Assembly: GCA_964057225.1 (NCBI GenBank)
Contig: OZ059898.1
Span: forward strand, 15,043,267-15,107,266
Length of the DNA: 64,000 nt
Direction: 5' to 3'
Source: Auanema rhodensis
Lineage: Eukaryota > Nematoda > Chromadorea > Rhabditida > Rhabditidae
Made by a program: the position numbers and the translations under genes. Positions 21,914-35,842 of the stretch are shown here, piece by piece (the first letter of the stretch is position 1; every line of letters starts with the position of its first letter). The notes under the pieces were generated by a model, which saw only the letters and a list, made by a program, of their open reading frames with translations, did not search any database and had not been told where the DNA came from.

Positions 21914-24900
21914 CTAAACAAAATAAAAATATTTAAATCTATTAATGTTTATGAAAAAATCTTTAAAAAGAACTAATTAACTATGTGTATATACACGTGT
22001 ATGAATAAGTATGTATGTTTATGGGTATGGGTGTGTGTGTGTGTGTGTGCTGTGAATATCTTTGTAAATCTAAAATTAAAACAAACTAATTGTACAGGTG
22101 AAATTTAAAGATAATTGAAGTTATTCAGTGATTGTGTATGAGCTTATGCTTAATCTTTGAAATATATACATAAATATAATTGTGTTGATTCATAAAAGAA
22201 AAAAATATTTTTATAAACATCAACATAGTTATTTTAAAAATAAAAATTAAAACTATAGAAGATATATGTAGAAAGATCTAGGCATATAAGGCAGAGAAAG
22301 AGATATAAAGAGAGAATGAGACAAGAGACAAATAGAGAGATTTTGAGAGAATTAGAGAGAGAGGGAGAGAGAGAGAGGGAGAGAGAGAGAGATACATATG
22401 TCAACGATTTGCAAAAAAAAAAAGTTTTTTAAAGTATTGTTCCAACATAAAGATAAGGTTTGAACCTTCCGATTATGACTAGATAAAATGAAAACTAAAA
22501 TTCTCGTTATAAAAAGGAATAAAAGTGTTTGTTCGTCATGCGATGTGTCATCGTCAGAAGACGACTACAACAACTGAATATTGAGAATGAGAATCAAATT
22601 AATCCAAACTTGATCATGATCTGATAATTAGAAACTTTGAAAAATACAAGTCCCTGAAGTAATTATCTAAGAAAAGGATGAGAAAATAGGTTTGAATCTA
22701 GACATCATCTTCTTGGATCGTGGTTGTGGTAATGGTGCTGGACTCAGGAGCCTGCTCGATGGGAGTTACTTTTTCAATTTTGAAGCTGCGAGTTGGTGCA
22801 CGAGGAGCTTCTTCAGCTTCTTCGTCTTCCTCAGTTTCCTGACTAAGAAGTTTAGTTGTGCGACTTGGCATTACGAAAGTAGTAGAAGCTCCAACGGGGG
22901 ATCTGTGAGCCGGTTCAAGTGATTCAGAGACGTTTCCAAATGATCGCTCCATGATGGTAGATGCAGTCTGGGAAGGCTGGCCCGATTGCAGTTCCATTTT
23001 GAGAAGCTCTTCCCTGATGAGATCCTAAAAAGAACAAGCAACAGTGCAAATACAACATAATCCGAAAGGATTAACGATTATATGTGTATCATCGTTTGCT
23101 ATAAATTTGATATTTCCTAACAAATACGCTAAAATTCTATTAGATCTTTCAGCAACCAATCATTCCTTCAAGTTTTTTTAACGAAAAAGTGCAAACAATT
23201 TAAAACGGGAAGTGCTTCTAGCAGTATTGTGCAAGAGTGAAAGAAAGTCTAAAAAACTTAAAAAAACACGAAACACTAACTTCTAACAGAATCATTTCAG
23301 TTTGACATCCCCTAGTTCTTCTGTGAGCTTTATTATCAGCGCTTTTCTCTAAAGCTTTCTTAGCGGAAGCTGGCATGATGTGATAGAGGATTCGCTCCTT
23401 AACCGGCATTCTGGCAATTACTGCATCCAATGTTTTCTTTGTATTCTTATCTGTAAAAAAAAGTTTATTTACACTCCCAATTTTATTATTATTTTCAAAG
23501 AATTCAACACAATCAACCACACACATTTCTTGTTCAAACAGTGTCGTTTCTCTCACATCATTATCAATAATATTGAAGTAATATACTGATTTTTGATCAG
23601 AATCTAACAGGGATCATATACAGAATCAGAGAACAAATTAGATTTTTAGATTTTCTTTTTCTTTTTTCTCGCTTTTTGAACCATACACAGTGAAAACATT
23701 ACCTTCCGTATCCTTCAAAACATCTCCACAGCTCATTTTACGAGCATCTTCAGCTGAAATTTCGCCGTCCTCAGCTGCTTCAGCAAGAGCATTCATGTAT
23801 TCCCGATCTATATTAGCTTGCATTCCCTGAAGAAAAAATATTTTATGTCTTTATTAAAAAATCGAAGAATAAACTGTTTTCTTCTTTTTGTTTTCATTTA
23901 CTCAAGACTAAGGGACGGACCCCCACCTGTTCTTCCAATCAACCTCAATAAACATAGTTCATACTAATTCATTGAACTGTTTTCATTTTAGAATTACGTG
24001 AAGTAAAGAGCGGTTGTATTTCATCATGTTTTTCAATTTTTGAACAAAAGTTTGAAAGCTTTAACAAACCGTTGCTAATGCTTGCATCTGTTGCTGAATA
24101 AGAGTAAGTACAGTTGAAACAAGCGAAAGACCGATGAGTAGGAGAATAGCTACGACAACAACGTAAGAAAATTCAGAAGGAACAATATCTCCAAATCCAA
24201 TTGTTGTAAATGAAATTAAAGTGAAATAGAGTGATGTTCCTATAATATTAGTTTTTAATTATTTTGAATAAAAAATTTAAAATATTACCGTAATCCCAAT
24301 CTTCAAAAATTAGAAATATGGCGGCACATACAAAAATCCAAATGATGGTAACAAATATAAGAAAACTGATAGGGAATGATAATAGATCATCATCTTCGTT
24401 ATTCGCAGATTTCTGAATATTTTGATTGTTGAACAAGATATTTGAAGATATTTATTTGACTTACATCTGCTCCATCTTCAATACCAACAGCATTTTCTAC
24501 TCTTTTTCCCAAATCCTTGGAAACTACCTTAGTGGATCTAATCAACGCAGTCCATACAAAGCGACAAATTCGCGCAAATATGAGACCTAGAAGAAGATTT
24601 TCAGGCATTTCTTAGAAGTATTACAGTGTTATACCCAAAGAATAAAGCACAATAAGGGCTAATGGTATTCCGAGGAATGCATAAAGTATAGTTAGAATAC
24701 GTCCACCAGTTGTAACAGGAGCAATATTTCCATATCCTAAGATCAAATGGCTTATAGGAATGTTTTGAAATAATTATATTCAAACCAATGGTTGTATAAA
24801 CAGTCATACAATAGAATACGGAACCCCAGAAGCTCCAACGAGCCTGATTTTCAGGATCAATCTTAACATCAAGGTATTAGTTTTGGATAATTTGATAGAA

Positions 24901-25309
24901 GTGCATTATACCTGATCAACTCCAATTTTTTCATTATATCTTAAGAGAATTCTCTTTGTATTGTTATAATCATTGATAGCTCCTCCTCTTGGACGCGTAT
25001 TCAAATCATAAATTGTGTCCTAAAAAGATTTTCCCTTTTTTTCAATGGCAAAGGGTAATTCTCACTTCGACTAGTCGAGATCTATCCTTTTGAAGAGTTT
25101 CAAGTGTAAACTTCTCATAAGGATATTCAAGCTCTTGAAATAGAATGGCTCCAAGTATAGTATAAACGATTAACACAAGAAGTGGTATAAGACCTGAATA
25201 GAAAAAATATATTCTTTCTTCAACAACAAACTGATTTTTAACCTTTGGCTCCATCTTTTAGCTGATTTGACAGCTTATTAACATTCTGTGCTATAGTTGG
25301 TTCAGGCAT
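21818..25309 (-). CDS. Two-pore-domain (K2P/TWK) potassium channel with alternative last exons
   Basis: Background potassium channel of the plasma membrane. Shared exons (low to high): 23281-23450, 23703-23826, 24070-24239, 24289-24412, 24465-24586, 24635-24736, 24786-24861, 24912-25019, 25066-25193, 25243-25309. Long form ends with 22698-23024 (505 aa); short form would end with 21818-21913 (428 aa). TM1 is at about residues 23-40, pore 1 carries TIGYG, and pore 2 carries TIGFG near residue 255. TM4 leads into a cytoplasmic tail with EDGEISAEDARK. Both selectivity filters are intact, so a conducting channel is expected. A splice acceptor lies 6 nt before the ATG; it may be a trans-splice site, or coding may continue upstream because the frame stays open. 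I cannot assign one of the many nematode twk paralogues. The exon at 24786-24861 uses an AAG acceptor. Confidence 0.9.
22030..22049. repeat. (GT)n microsatellite
   Basis: GT run in the interval between the two alternative last exons of the K2P gene. Confidence 0.85.
22353..22392. repeat. (GA)n microsatellite
   Basis: GA/GGGA purine run between the alternative K2P last exons. Confidence 0.85.
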
Positions 25310-25315
25310 CACTAC

Positions 25316-28300
25316 CTAGAATAGTATAAGCATAATAGGTTTTAGTTTCAAGCTATTAGCCAATATAGAGTGTTAAGAAAACAAATGATATAGTAATTGA
25401 AATAGTTGACAAGAGATGTGCAACGCCTGTTCAACATCATGTCAAAATGTTTAAATATAATTGAAATATGTGAGTGTTCACGAAGTTTTTTTTTGCAACT
25501 CGATCTTTTTTCGCATGAGGCTTGATCAATTTTTATTCGAATTAGTTGAAAATGATGTATACATATATCAAAATTTTTAAATTTCAAAGATTTAACTCTA
25601 AAAAACAGATTTTATATTCTATGATCCATGATATTGATGAACAACAGTTTGGGATGATATAAAGCTAAATATACGAAGAAAAAACATTTGTTGCTGCTGA
25701 GAAATGCTAGCAAACGATTAAAACATTTTTCTAATATTAGGATGGTATGTGTTTGAAGTATGTAATAGAGAAAATATATTTCATAACAAGACTGCTGAAG
25801 AAATTATTGAATTCCACGTGAGTTGCCTTAAAGCTCTTTGAATTCCGGTTTAGTTGGATTTACTCAAACGGGCACAACATCGAGCTGAAACCCCAACAAA
25901 GAGCATGAGAAAAGCACAGATTGCTGAGTATAAGATTGAAATTAGTTGTCTTATAAGGAAAAGAATAGCAATGTATAAAGACAAGAATTGAAAAAATGCC
26001 TTTGAGTTAGATTGAGAGTGGAAGCTGAGAGGATTGCATGTGTGAAAAGGTGAAAGATTTTTGCAGATGAATGAAAAGTGTGGTAGATGGTGGTGGTAGT
26101 CAGGGTTCGGAGAGAGGAGGGGGGTGTTGAATATATTTTGAAATTTTTATTTTTCTCCTCACACATGTACACAAAAACATTTTTGAAGTACATTTGATGG
26201 ATGTGATAAGTTGATATGCGAATGTTAGGGACAATAAAAGTACGAAGACGTTCTAATTAATATATAATAATGGAATTTTGTGAGGAAGAAGAAGGATATT
26301 TGTAATTAGTTAAAAGAAGCTTAGAAGATTTTAACCAGAAGGTTAAAGTAATTTCATTGTATAGACTTCATGAATGATCACGAATGCGCTCTTCGAAATC
26401 ATTTGCAGAAGAAGAAGAAAAGTGAAAAGATAGATAGGACAACTGGTGCTCATTGGCAGCATCAATTAGAAGAGGACAAATGTTATACGAAAAGCAGGAA
26501 TTTAACTATCATTAGTCAACAACTATTCAAAAAATATTTGAAATCAGCTATTAAAGGATTTCTTATTCAATAATATTGTTTGTAAAACCTTCATAATTGC
26601 CGTCAATCGCTGCTTCGATGCGGGGGGTACGAAAAACATTTCGGGAGAAAGCCACCAAAAGTTTTTGGAATAGGTGAACATGGAATGATGCAAATACAAG
26701 CTACAAGCATAACTGAATAACCTATATTTAGATGAACTTATGTTTTATTGTTATAAAAATAAAAATATTATGTAATTCTATATAATTGGAGCAAAATAAT
26801 GATTGAAGGAATATTTTGTGGGTGGGCGGAATGGTGCCAGAGCTACTAAACATTTCTGAAACGTCAGTTGTTCTTCGGCCGTATTCTCTAACGATAAAGC
26901 ATGATGCGGAGAAATTTGTTGTGAATTAAAAACTAAATAATTTTTTATGATTGTTCTAATAAAACAGTAAATTTGATTGAAAATACTCTCACATTTTTGA
27001 TTGATTTCCACAATACCAAATGTCCAACAAACATAATGGAAGAAATTTTAGGATTTTGAAAAGAAAGATGTAATAATGTTGAGGAAATTCAATCCACCCT
27101 ATTGTATTATTTGTCAATAGATTGAGATATGCAATGGAACTTCTTAAAAACGTAAATCACATTGAGAAAAGCTGATATTTTAAGTAAATTCACAAAGAAT
27201 TAAGACGTCGTTCATACAGTAACTCTCGTCTTACTATGCTCCTCTAGTTTGCACATATTTATTGAATTTTAAGTATTTCATAATAAATAATACAACTTCC
27301 TTATGTTATCTCAGTGATTTCTACTAAATTCCACAATAACTCCATTTCTATCTTTAAAAATAAAATTTTTAATTGTATTAATGAATGAAGCGGTTGCATA
27401 TGTTAGATAGTCCAGATGTTTTCTTTCTCTTCTTCTTTTTGCCTCAACATTCATCTCAATCCAATGTCTTTCTAGTAAGTTTTCTTTTTCTTTTCCTACT
27501 CAACGTGGACAATAATCTTTCTTTTATGATACATCCTTCTATTGTTGAAAATAAGAAACGCAAACAGTCAACCTGCGTTTGTAGGCTCCGGTCCTAAACC
27601 AGGCACACACAAATAAGAATTGTTTTGTTAACATTATCATTCATTTACTAAGTTTTATCAAGGTGCGTTTCCTTTTTAAGAAAAGAGGAGTTGCTATAAG
27701 TTTCACAATACAAGTTTCTTTAAATTTTGTAGAGCATGCGGTTACGGTAACTATAACATCTTTTATATTTAGATTTCTCACTATAACTTCCCATTTTCTA
27801 CACTCTGACGCCTTTCGTATTAGATTTTTAAATAATTTCCTGATGTAGATTGCATTTCCTCTTATTAAAATAGATTCTATTATCAAGATATGAATCTTAG
27901 ATGTAGAATAAATCCGAACATAAAGGAAGTCTGTTTGACCCTTTGCGCTCTAACGCTAACCCTCTTCGCTCTCTAGACAGCGTGCGAGCGTGCGGCCGCA
28001 AACGCCCTACAATAGATGAAGAAAAAGCGACAGGACAGCGTCGCCTCTCCAAGCTTCATCCCTTTTTGGTTAACTTCTATAGCCAGAAGCAAGAATACAG
28101 CTTCCTTTTCCGCTGTGAATCTTATCATATTCATTCTATACCTAATCTTAACAACGGTTCTACTAAGTTAGACCAAAAATCAACTTTTTATTATAAAAAG
28201 GTTTCATTTAACCAATAAACTACTCATATTCATATTTAAAAAAACTGTACTTGCTTATAAAATCAAATTTATCATCATCTGTCTATCCGTAGAGATCAGT

Positions 28301-28635
28301 TTGCACTTTGCCTTTCTCTATCATTCCTGTATTCGCTAACATCAGTTAGAAATTCCGGCTGAGTCATCGCTAATTTGAATTTTATTCTTCATTTCTATAA
28401 TCTTGATAATTCCGTTGAATTTTTGCTATCTAATCTTTTCAAATAATATCATGAAATGCCTTTCTACACTCGAAATCTTACATTTTTTAGGAATTTAAGC
28501 TGTTTTCTATATATTTTAAATGTTGGAATGAAAGACTTTGTGCGTTAATTTAACCTAATTTACAGAATTTTAAATCAAACTGTGATTTGGAATCGTATGG
28601 TTTGAGAGATTTAATTCTTCATAGTCCCACATAGT
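25316..28635. other. Divergent intergenic region between K2P channel and patronin
   Basis: The two genes point away from each other, so both promoters should lie here. The DNA is AT-rich apart from a GC-richer patch at about 27930-28070, which includes a gcggccgc (NotI-type) sequence and may be the patronin promoter or 5' UTR. Short open frames occur on both strands but none links to a gene. No RNA gene was recognised. Confidence 0.5.
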
Positions 28636-31600
28636 ATGGGTGATGTTGTTCTACCGCCTCTTGTACCCGCTGATGAGTATTCAGAAACGGAAGTAAGTTG
28701 TTGTTAATCTTCTGAATAGTTTCTCAAAGAAAATTGATTTTGGTCTTTTCTCTGCCGAAAAATTCCACATAATCCATGTATTTTTCCTGTAATATTTATA
28801 TAAAGAAAAATAATTTTTCCGGCCTTTGTTACTCTAATATTCGTTATCCTTTCGCTCGTTTGGAAACTTCAGAGTTTCTTTTCAATTCTATTCGTTTGAC
28901 TGCTTGTTGAATTCATGATCGTTTGCATTGGAGATGAGCAGCAAATGGCTTGAAGACCAGTATGTATGTGCAATGAGTTCATCCTGTGTCATAAGCTTAG
29001 ATCATAGTATTCATTCTGGTGATAGACTTGAGTTGTGGATTTGATGAAGAATAGCCTTTTTGGAATGTCTTTCTTCGTCTATTACATAATGCAAGTCATG
29101 CTAAGGATATGCTGCTTAGCTCTCTTGGGAATATTTGAGAAGCATAACAAATCAATGTTACGTTTCTTCATATTTTCTAACGATTTCAAAAAATCCTTTA
29201 ACTACTACTTAGGTCACTCATATTTTTTAGTATGTGTTTCATTGTTTATCAAGTTGTTTCTAGTTTTTGAAGCACTCAATAGTTCTCAGCCTTGGGGATA
29301 GACAATAATCGTCAGGAAACGCCAGTATTTGAAATTGCTTTGCTTTTTCTTTGTCGACATTCTTGAACGAGGGTGTGGCAAACGGGTTCACGACTTTCTT
29401 GGGATACACGATTATAAGTGAGAGAACTGAGGGGGGGCTAGGCATCTGTTTGTAAGAATAGGGATATGCTAATTTGGAAGAATCATCTGGATGTCCGGGG
29501 AAAAAAATTATGGATATAAATGGTTTTATGTAACCGAAGTTAGAAAGTTATTAACCCCTTTTATGAGTATCGTTATCTATTTCAGGTGATCTTAAGGTCG
29601 TCTTGTTTTATGATGACATCAGAGAAATGGTTGTAACATTATAATTAGTAGTTGCCGTTTCATTGTGAAAATCTCTTTAATGATTTGATTTTATAACCCC
29701 CGATAAATACAAAACTTTAAATGAATTAATTATTTTTTATCTAAGCTTAAAACACTATGTTTCAAAGATTAGAAGCATTTTGACGGTTACTTAAAAATGC
29801 TATTTTAGGGAAAATTAGTTGCATCTTTACGATGGCTAATCAATAGGGTCTATGAAAAAGAAAGAGATATCCCGGATAAGTTGAAAAATGGTATAGCAAG
29901 AGATGGGCAAGTAAGTTTCGCTTTCTTTATATATCTGTTGTTATTTACCATCTTAATAGATTAATATGATATTTTTTAAGGGGAGGCTACAAGTTGATCC
30001 CTCTGTAATGATGGGTTTAACCAATGGTTCTCTTTATAATATGGCTGCTGCGAAGATTTTCAAGGAGCCACATCTAGTTCAGGTAAGAATATTTAACTAT
30101 CGAGCTTCTCATTTTTGATTTCTTTGGTTTTTGACTATTCATGTTTCACTGATTAATTCCTAATTTGTTCTGACGTACCCATCTTTTGAAATGTCCTACA
30201 TTATGCTTTGATTGTAATTGATCTGACATGAATCACGTTCTTTTACTTTTCTTTATTTTAATCTAACTCGAGATACTTATAGAAAAGTAAGGTTTAATGG
30301 GGATGTATCTTTTTTTTTTAGTTATCTCCTGCTGCTGTTCTTGCTGCTCTAACAGATTATGGCATTGATGTCATTCAACGACCAGAAGAAGGAGGACAAC
30401 AAGTTACAGAGACTGACCTCACATGTAGGGAACCTTTCCAAACGGTAAGACAGCTTATATTTAATTGATTTTCATTAATCTTATATATTTTTTCTTTTTT
30501 TAGCTAGCTCATCTAGCTGTAATTGATGCTTTAATGCTGGCTCATTTACGAGATGTCATTACAGTGGAAAGAGTAGTAGATGCTGTTAGGTAATCTCTTT
30601 CACTTATTCTTTTCGTACTTAATGCTTTTGTGTCTTTTAGTCGACATACCAGTGTTGATGATAGAGAACGACCCATGGATTCAGCGGATGCCCTACTATT
30701 TTGGATTAATAAGATATGCTTATTAATAAGGGATGAAGTGGAAAGGTCACAGATTATGCTGAAAGGTTGGAATCAGTCTATTGAAAATGGTAATCAAATA
30801 CTTTCTGTATTACAGGTAGTGATGATGGGGGAATGATTCCTGAAATGGAAGATTTATATGATGATATAAGTGATGGTCAATGTCTTTGTGCTCTTGTCGC
30901 CTTTTATCGTCCTCGCGAGATGGATATTCATGGTTTGTTTGTCAATTATTTCCTTTTAAGATCTTGGGTAACAATTGTCTTTTCGCAACTACTTCAACTT
31001 TGTTTATTCTGTGAAGTTGACTTTGCTGTAAAATTCCGTTTTTCCACTGATCATTTGCTAAGGGAACATGAACAAAGTACATTATACTTGTTTTAGAAAT
31101 CTGCTTTAATGAGCAAATGAGTAATCCAGATTGCCAATATAACTTAATGCTTCTAAGGTGATTACATAATACAGCGAAGTAGAGTAACAAACAATTCATC
31201 AATTTAGGGATTTCTGTCGAGGCTCCTTAGCTACAAGTCCATTTCATTTCGAAGTAGAAGATATTCTATACTTACATGATTCTTTGCAAATGAATGTTAA
31301 CATCTTCTTAGCGGATTTATTTGAAGTATTTGAACCTGCTCCAATCAGTATGTTTGATATAAGCATCATTTGAATACGAGTTGTCTTCTTCTAGTTCCAC
31401 CTCAAATGGAAGTACAATCTCCTCGAAGGTTTGTACCTATTCAAGCTATTCCTGAGTTAAGAGCTGCAAAGATTGCTGCCAGAAGTCCCCACCCTCCAAG
31501 GTAATTTATATATCTTAGTTCATCTTTAACTTCGTGCTCAATTTTAGAGTTAGGAATCCATTCCACAGTGTTCATGTTAGCCAGACCACTCCAACTCGTA

Positions 31601-34600
31601 GTATGAGTATGATGAGTCAAGATAGTTTAATGACTAATAGGTATTGCTTCTTCAATTTTAGTATTTTGCATGATATTGAATATATTAGAACAAATGACTC
31701 TTGGAGAATGAATCAGTTCCAACGATCACCCGAACACTGGGGTCCAAATGTCACGAATTTTGGTCGTCTGAATCAGGTATGGATTGTCATATTCTAATCA
31801 TTCTGGTATTGTGTTAATATGTTCAAACATGATTCTCTTCAAGGCTGAACAAGGATCTAATGGAAACTTGTCTCAAGTTGGGCAGTACACTCGAAGCGAT
31901 TCATTACCGGGAGCATCAATCAGACTAGCACTTGAAGAGAAGCGACGTGATCATGAAATGCGAAAGCTCATGCAAAAGTAATTTTATAACATTACAATTT
32001 TGAAAACAAATCCCTGATTATTCAGCACTTTAACGGAATCAGAAAGAGCCGAAAAGGGTAAAGCAGCGTTTTTTGCTGTAATGAATCAGGCTAAGGTTTG
32101 TCACAACCGTTTTGCTTCAGAAATATTATTTTTAAGACGGCAACACAAGCCCCCACTCACGATATGAAACTTCTTGAAACTGTAGTTAAAAAGATGGAGG
32201 CGCTAGAAGAACAATTTTCGAACCTTCAAACTGAACGAGATGTTAGACTTGGTAGAGCTATTAGTCAGCCTAGTGTCTATCAAGGTTCTAATTCCCAGCT
32301 CTAGACATTCTTAAGTTTTAAAAATATTTAGATTTACAACCAGCCTCTGCTAGACCTGATTTCGCCGTACCTCAAGCTGGGTACCAACATCCTGGTCAAC
32401 CTTATGATCCTTACTATTCTGGATACTTGCCTCAAGATGGTCACTATGCTCAACCTCAAACACAGGTTTCAATATTTTTCTTTGCTTTTAATATTTTTCG
32501 TTTAAGATGAGATCAAGCTTAAGTAATGGTATGATCAATTATCTACCAGGACAGGTATCATACGACTACCAACAGCAGCAACAACAGCAAGGTCAACAAC
32601 CTCAACAACAGCCAATGTATCCTCAAGGTAAACAAATATTCAAAATTAATTTAATTTACGTGAGTATTTAGGACAATACCCTGTATACAATCAAGGTCCT
32701 ATGGTCCAACAACCGGGTTTCCAAATGGTAAGTTTTTTTTAATTGCTTGAATTACTTTGAGCTGGGGCATTCAGAATTCTATGCACCAATCCGCTCATGC
32801 TTCCACCGGCTTTTCTATGCACCCACAAGCTCCTCCTCAGCAGCAACAACAACAACAGCAACAACAACCTATGATGTTATCACAATACGGCCAGGTTTGC
32901 TCTTGAGTACCGCGTTTTCGGGGATTTTTTGCTTTATGTAGAATCATCCATATCCATCTGTTGCACCCCTTGATTTGCAACAACAACAACATCAGCAACA
33001 ACAACAGCAACAACCCAATGCTTACCACCAACAGCAGCACCCCAGCAACTTCTCCTATGCTGGAACACCAGAAAATATGCCTCCTGGAGGTTTTGATGGT
33101 CAAGCTGGTAATGGCACCTTTAGATTACACAGCAATGACGTTAGTTTGTTTTTGTGCATGATATTATCATTCTTTTCTCAGTGATATTGCTATTTTCTGT
33201 ATTTCTAGACATCGAATAGTAGATTGGATCCTCCTCTTGAACTTAATAGAAATTTAACAAATTGGGGAATGACTATGAAGGCCGTAAGTTGTATCACCTT
33301 TTATGATCCCTCACCTCTGTTTATGGCATGTGCAATTTACTAATGAAAATATTTAGGGTCATACGACTGGTAGAAATCAGCGTAGAATGTGGGAAAACCA
33401 AACATTCATCAAAAACGACATGGATCTAGTCAACCATCCTGATTTAGTCCCCGTTGTCTCAGATTTAGATGTGAGTTTAATCTTTTAAAATAAAAAAATA
33501 CCAATTTTGGTTCAGGATTTCACTGCTCAACGTAGATCTCCTTCGGTTGTTGGTACAATGAGGAAGTCAAGAGAATCTCGTGAAGACGGAAATGCGGAGG
33601 AAGACAAGCAACCACAAGGTTAATTTCTGATGACGTTCATTTTTTCTCATTCAACAATTCATTGTAGTTAATGATCCTGATCAAACATCTCAATATTCAT
33701 CGCCTCCACGAGATCCTGGGGTTTATGCTTCTCAAGCAATGGCCACCCCTATCCCAACCACTGACGCAGTAGCAAAGTCTGTTCTTATTAAATTTTCGCA
33801 GTTTTTTATTCGGGATTCAGGCCAAGCGCTCCAGCGGGTCCCGTCTTTGTTGTAACCGACGAACAAGCTGCATCTGATTTTGATAAGATCGCGGAGCAAC
33901 GACGTGAAGCAAAAAAAGCTGCTCTCCTCGCTAAAACGATGAAACGAAAGGAAGAATCCGGCGTGAAGGTATTTTCTTTGTGAATTTTTAACGAACTTCA
34001 CAATTCTAAGATGGATCAGATTGAACAACGAAATACGGAGAGGAAACTTGCAGAGGAAGCGAAACGAGAAATGGCTGAACAGAGGAAAATTGAAAAAGAG
34101 ATTCAAAGGTAGTATTCTTTGATACTTTTGGTTAAACATTTCTTATTTTGCTTCAGACAAAAGATTCTCGAAGATTACAAGAGGAAAAAAATGGAAAAAG
34201 AATTGGGTGAAGTTTCGTCTGCCCGAACAACTAATTCTGCTAGAGGTCAATCTCAACCTCCATTTGAACGAACCAAATCTCAGGTAACAAAGATTCCGAT
34301 GACCTTCTGTGAACTATTTTGTCTCAGATGACAACATCAGCATCATCAGCTGCCCAACCTCGCTTACGCGGAGCATCAACTGTAGAGCAACGTATTTCAG
34401 TGCAGAGTTTACAAGAGCCAAGTAAACTAACAAAGTTTTTTATTAAAAGCCTCACCTCTTACCCTTTTAAGCTCATAAGCTATTTTCAAAAGCTGTGCCG
34501 AAATCAAATCGCGGTTTGATGGTGAATGCTCTGCAATACAGTGTGTTCCCTGGTGCTGTAAACGATAGAGTTCGAACGAATACAATGAACGACTTAGCAA

Positions 34601-34998
34601 CATCAAGTGCCAAGCACTTCCTTATTCTGTTTCGTGATCATAAATGCCAATATCGTGGTTTGTATTCGTGGGATCAAGTAAGCTAACAGTACTGTCAGGC
34701 CTCTATTCAACTGTGCTTTTTCAGCAATCTGATACCGTAGAGAAAATTTCTGGACAAGGACCAACCAAGTGCCGTGAGGATATGATGAACTTGATGTTTA
34801 AGTAAGTTCAATATTTAATCCTTCTAAAGTGTTTAAATCCGTTTTAGGTATGATTCTGGAGGCAAATCGTTCTCGCAGATACCTACTAAGCATTTGGGAG
34901 CTACGATTGACGGATTTGCCATTCATGACACTTTCTGGCAAAAAGCTAAAATACCTCATAGCAAGTCAGCTGTGAAAGCTACTCACAAGGATAATTAG
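28636..34998 (+). CDS. ptrn-1: Patronin / CAMSAP microtubule minus-end protein
   Basis: Binds and stabilises free microtubule minus ends. Exons: 28636-28692, 29809-29910, 29981-30082, 30322-30444, 30504-30589, 30641-30765, 30816-30932, 31097-31157, 31208-31347, 31395-31500, 31548-31640, 31689-31776, 31844-31977, 32026-32095, 32137-32284, 32332-32465, 32507-32627, 32672-32727, 32775-32894, 32942-33139, 33209-33283, 33357-33470, 33516-33618, 33668-33776, 33821-33968, 34011-34108, 34157-34283, 34328-34421, 34472-34677, 34725-34801, 34848-34998; 1160 aa. The CAMSAP calponin-homology region is at about 165-300, a Gln-rich linker at 517-727 and a charged coiled coil at about 865-985. The diagnostic C-terminal CKK domain (about 1020-1150) has SKSNR-like KSNRGLMVNA and HFLILFRD. 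Six of 30 acceptors end in AAG. Intron 1 (1.1 kb) may hold an alternative promoter. Confidence 0.93.
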
Positions 34999-35842
34999 TG
35001 GTTTTTTGCTCTTTTTCTGCTTAAAAAGCTGGATGTCATTATCATCAACTTCAGATTTCCATATTAAATTTCGCTTTTTTGTGATTCCATTCTTAACTCC
35101 CTGGCGTCATATGTTAAGTTAGTGAATCTAATCCAGGGGGCTTCATGTGATAATTGCTCCTTAATTCTACTACTGGTGGTTTAAAAAAATCTTTTTTTTC
35201 TCCAACTAACTAATATATACTAACAGTTCTTTCTACATACTCATTATGTGTGTGTATGTGTATATGTAAGTGTGTGTTCGGCTCTCTTTTCCCTGTTGTG
35301 CCTGCCACTAGTACAAACTGCTTTTCTAATTTGTTCACTCCTGGTTTTTAACACTTATACAGACAAATGCCTTTTTCTGATTGTTAGCATGCTGGTCAAG
35401 GGCTTATTAGCAAATACATTACTCTAGATTTAGAATTATGCTCTAAATTTCCAAATTCTAAGTGCTTATTTTTGTGAAACCGGGGTATCGATTGTTCTCG
35501 AGGGTGCTAGCTCTTCGTAAAATCGCTAATATAATATTATTTTATTTATCAAAACTAAAAACAAATTTTATTTCGCTAGGCTTAAATTATTTTGACTTGG
35601 CCTTTATGTATTTACGTCATGTACCATCCAATAGGATCATTTTAACTATTTTATATCTTTGTAATAGGCTACTATTTTATGCATAATGCAATGATTTTCA
35701 TAGAGTTTCATATGTAGATAATAAAATTTATTTTTGATTTTTAATGTTTTTCTTGTAAAATATGATCTTCTTTTTCTTCTTTTAACGAGGTTCAAAGAGG
35801 TTTTTGTACTGATAAAGTACTATACTAAAGGATAGATATGAG
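34999..35842. other. ptrn-1: Patronin 3' UTR and flank
   Basis: AT-rich sequence with TG-rich patches near 35245-35275. An AATAAA lies at 35720-35725, about 720 nt after the stop. No coding exon is seen. Confidence 0.5.
35720..35725 (+). promoter_or_regulatory. ptrn-1: Poly(A) signal candidate, patronin
   Basis: AATAAA upstream of a T-rich tract. It is the clearest signal before the foldback element, though distant from the stop codon. Confidence 0.35.

Noticed and set aside
27943-28218. 91-codon frame in the GC-richer patch upstream of patronin
   Set aside because: No ATG and no splice link to patronin; more likely promoter or 5' UTR.
32837-33103. Minus-strand frame with long Cys and Leu runs
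   Set aside because: Antisense shadow of the patronin CAG/CAA-rich exons.
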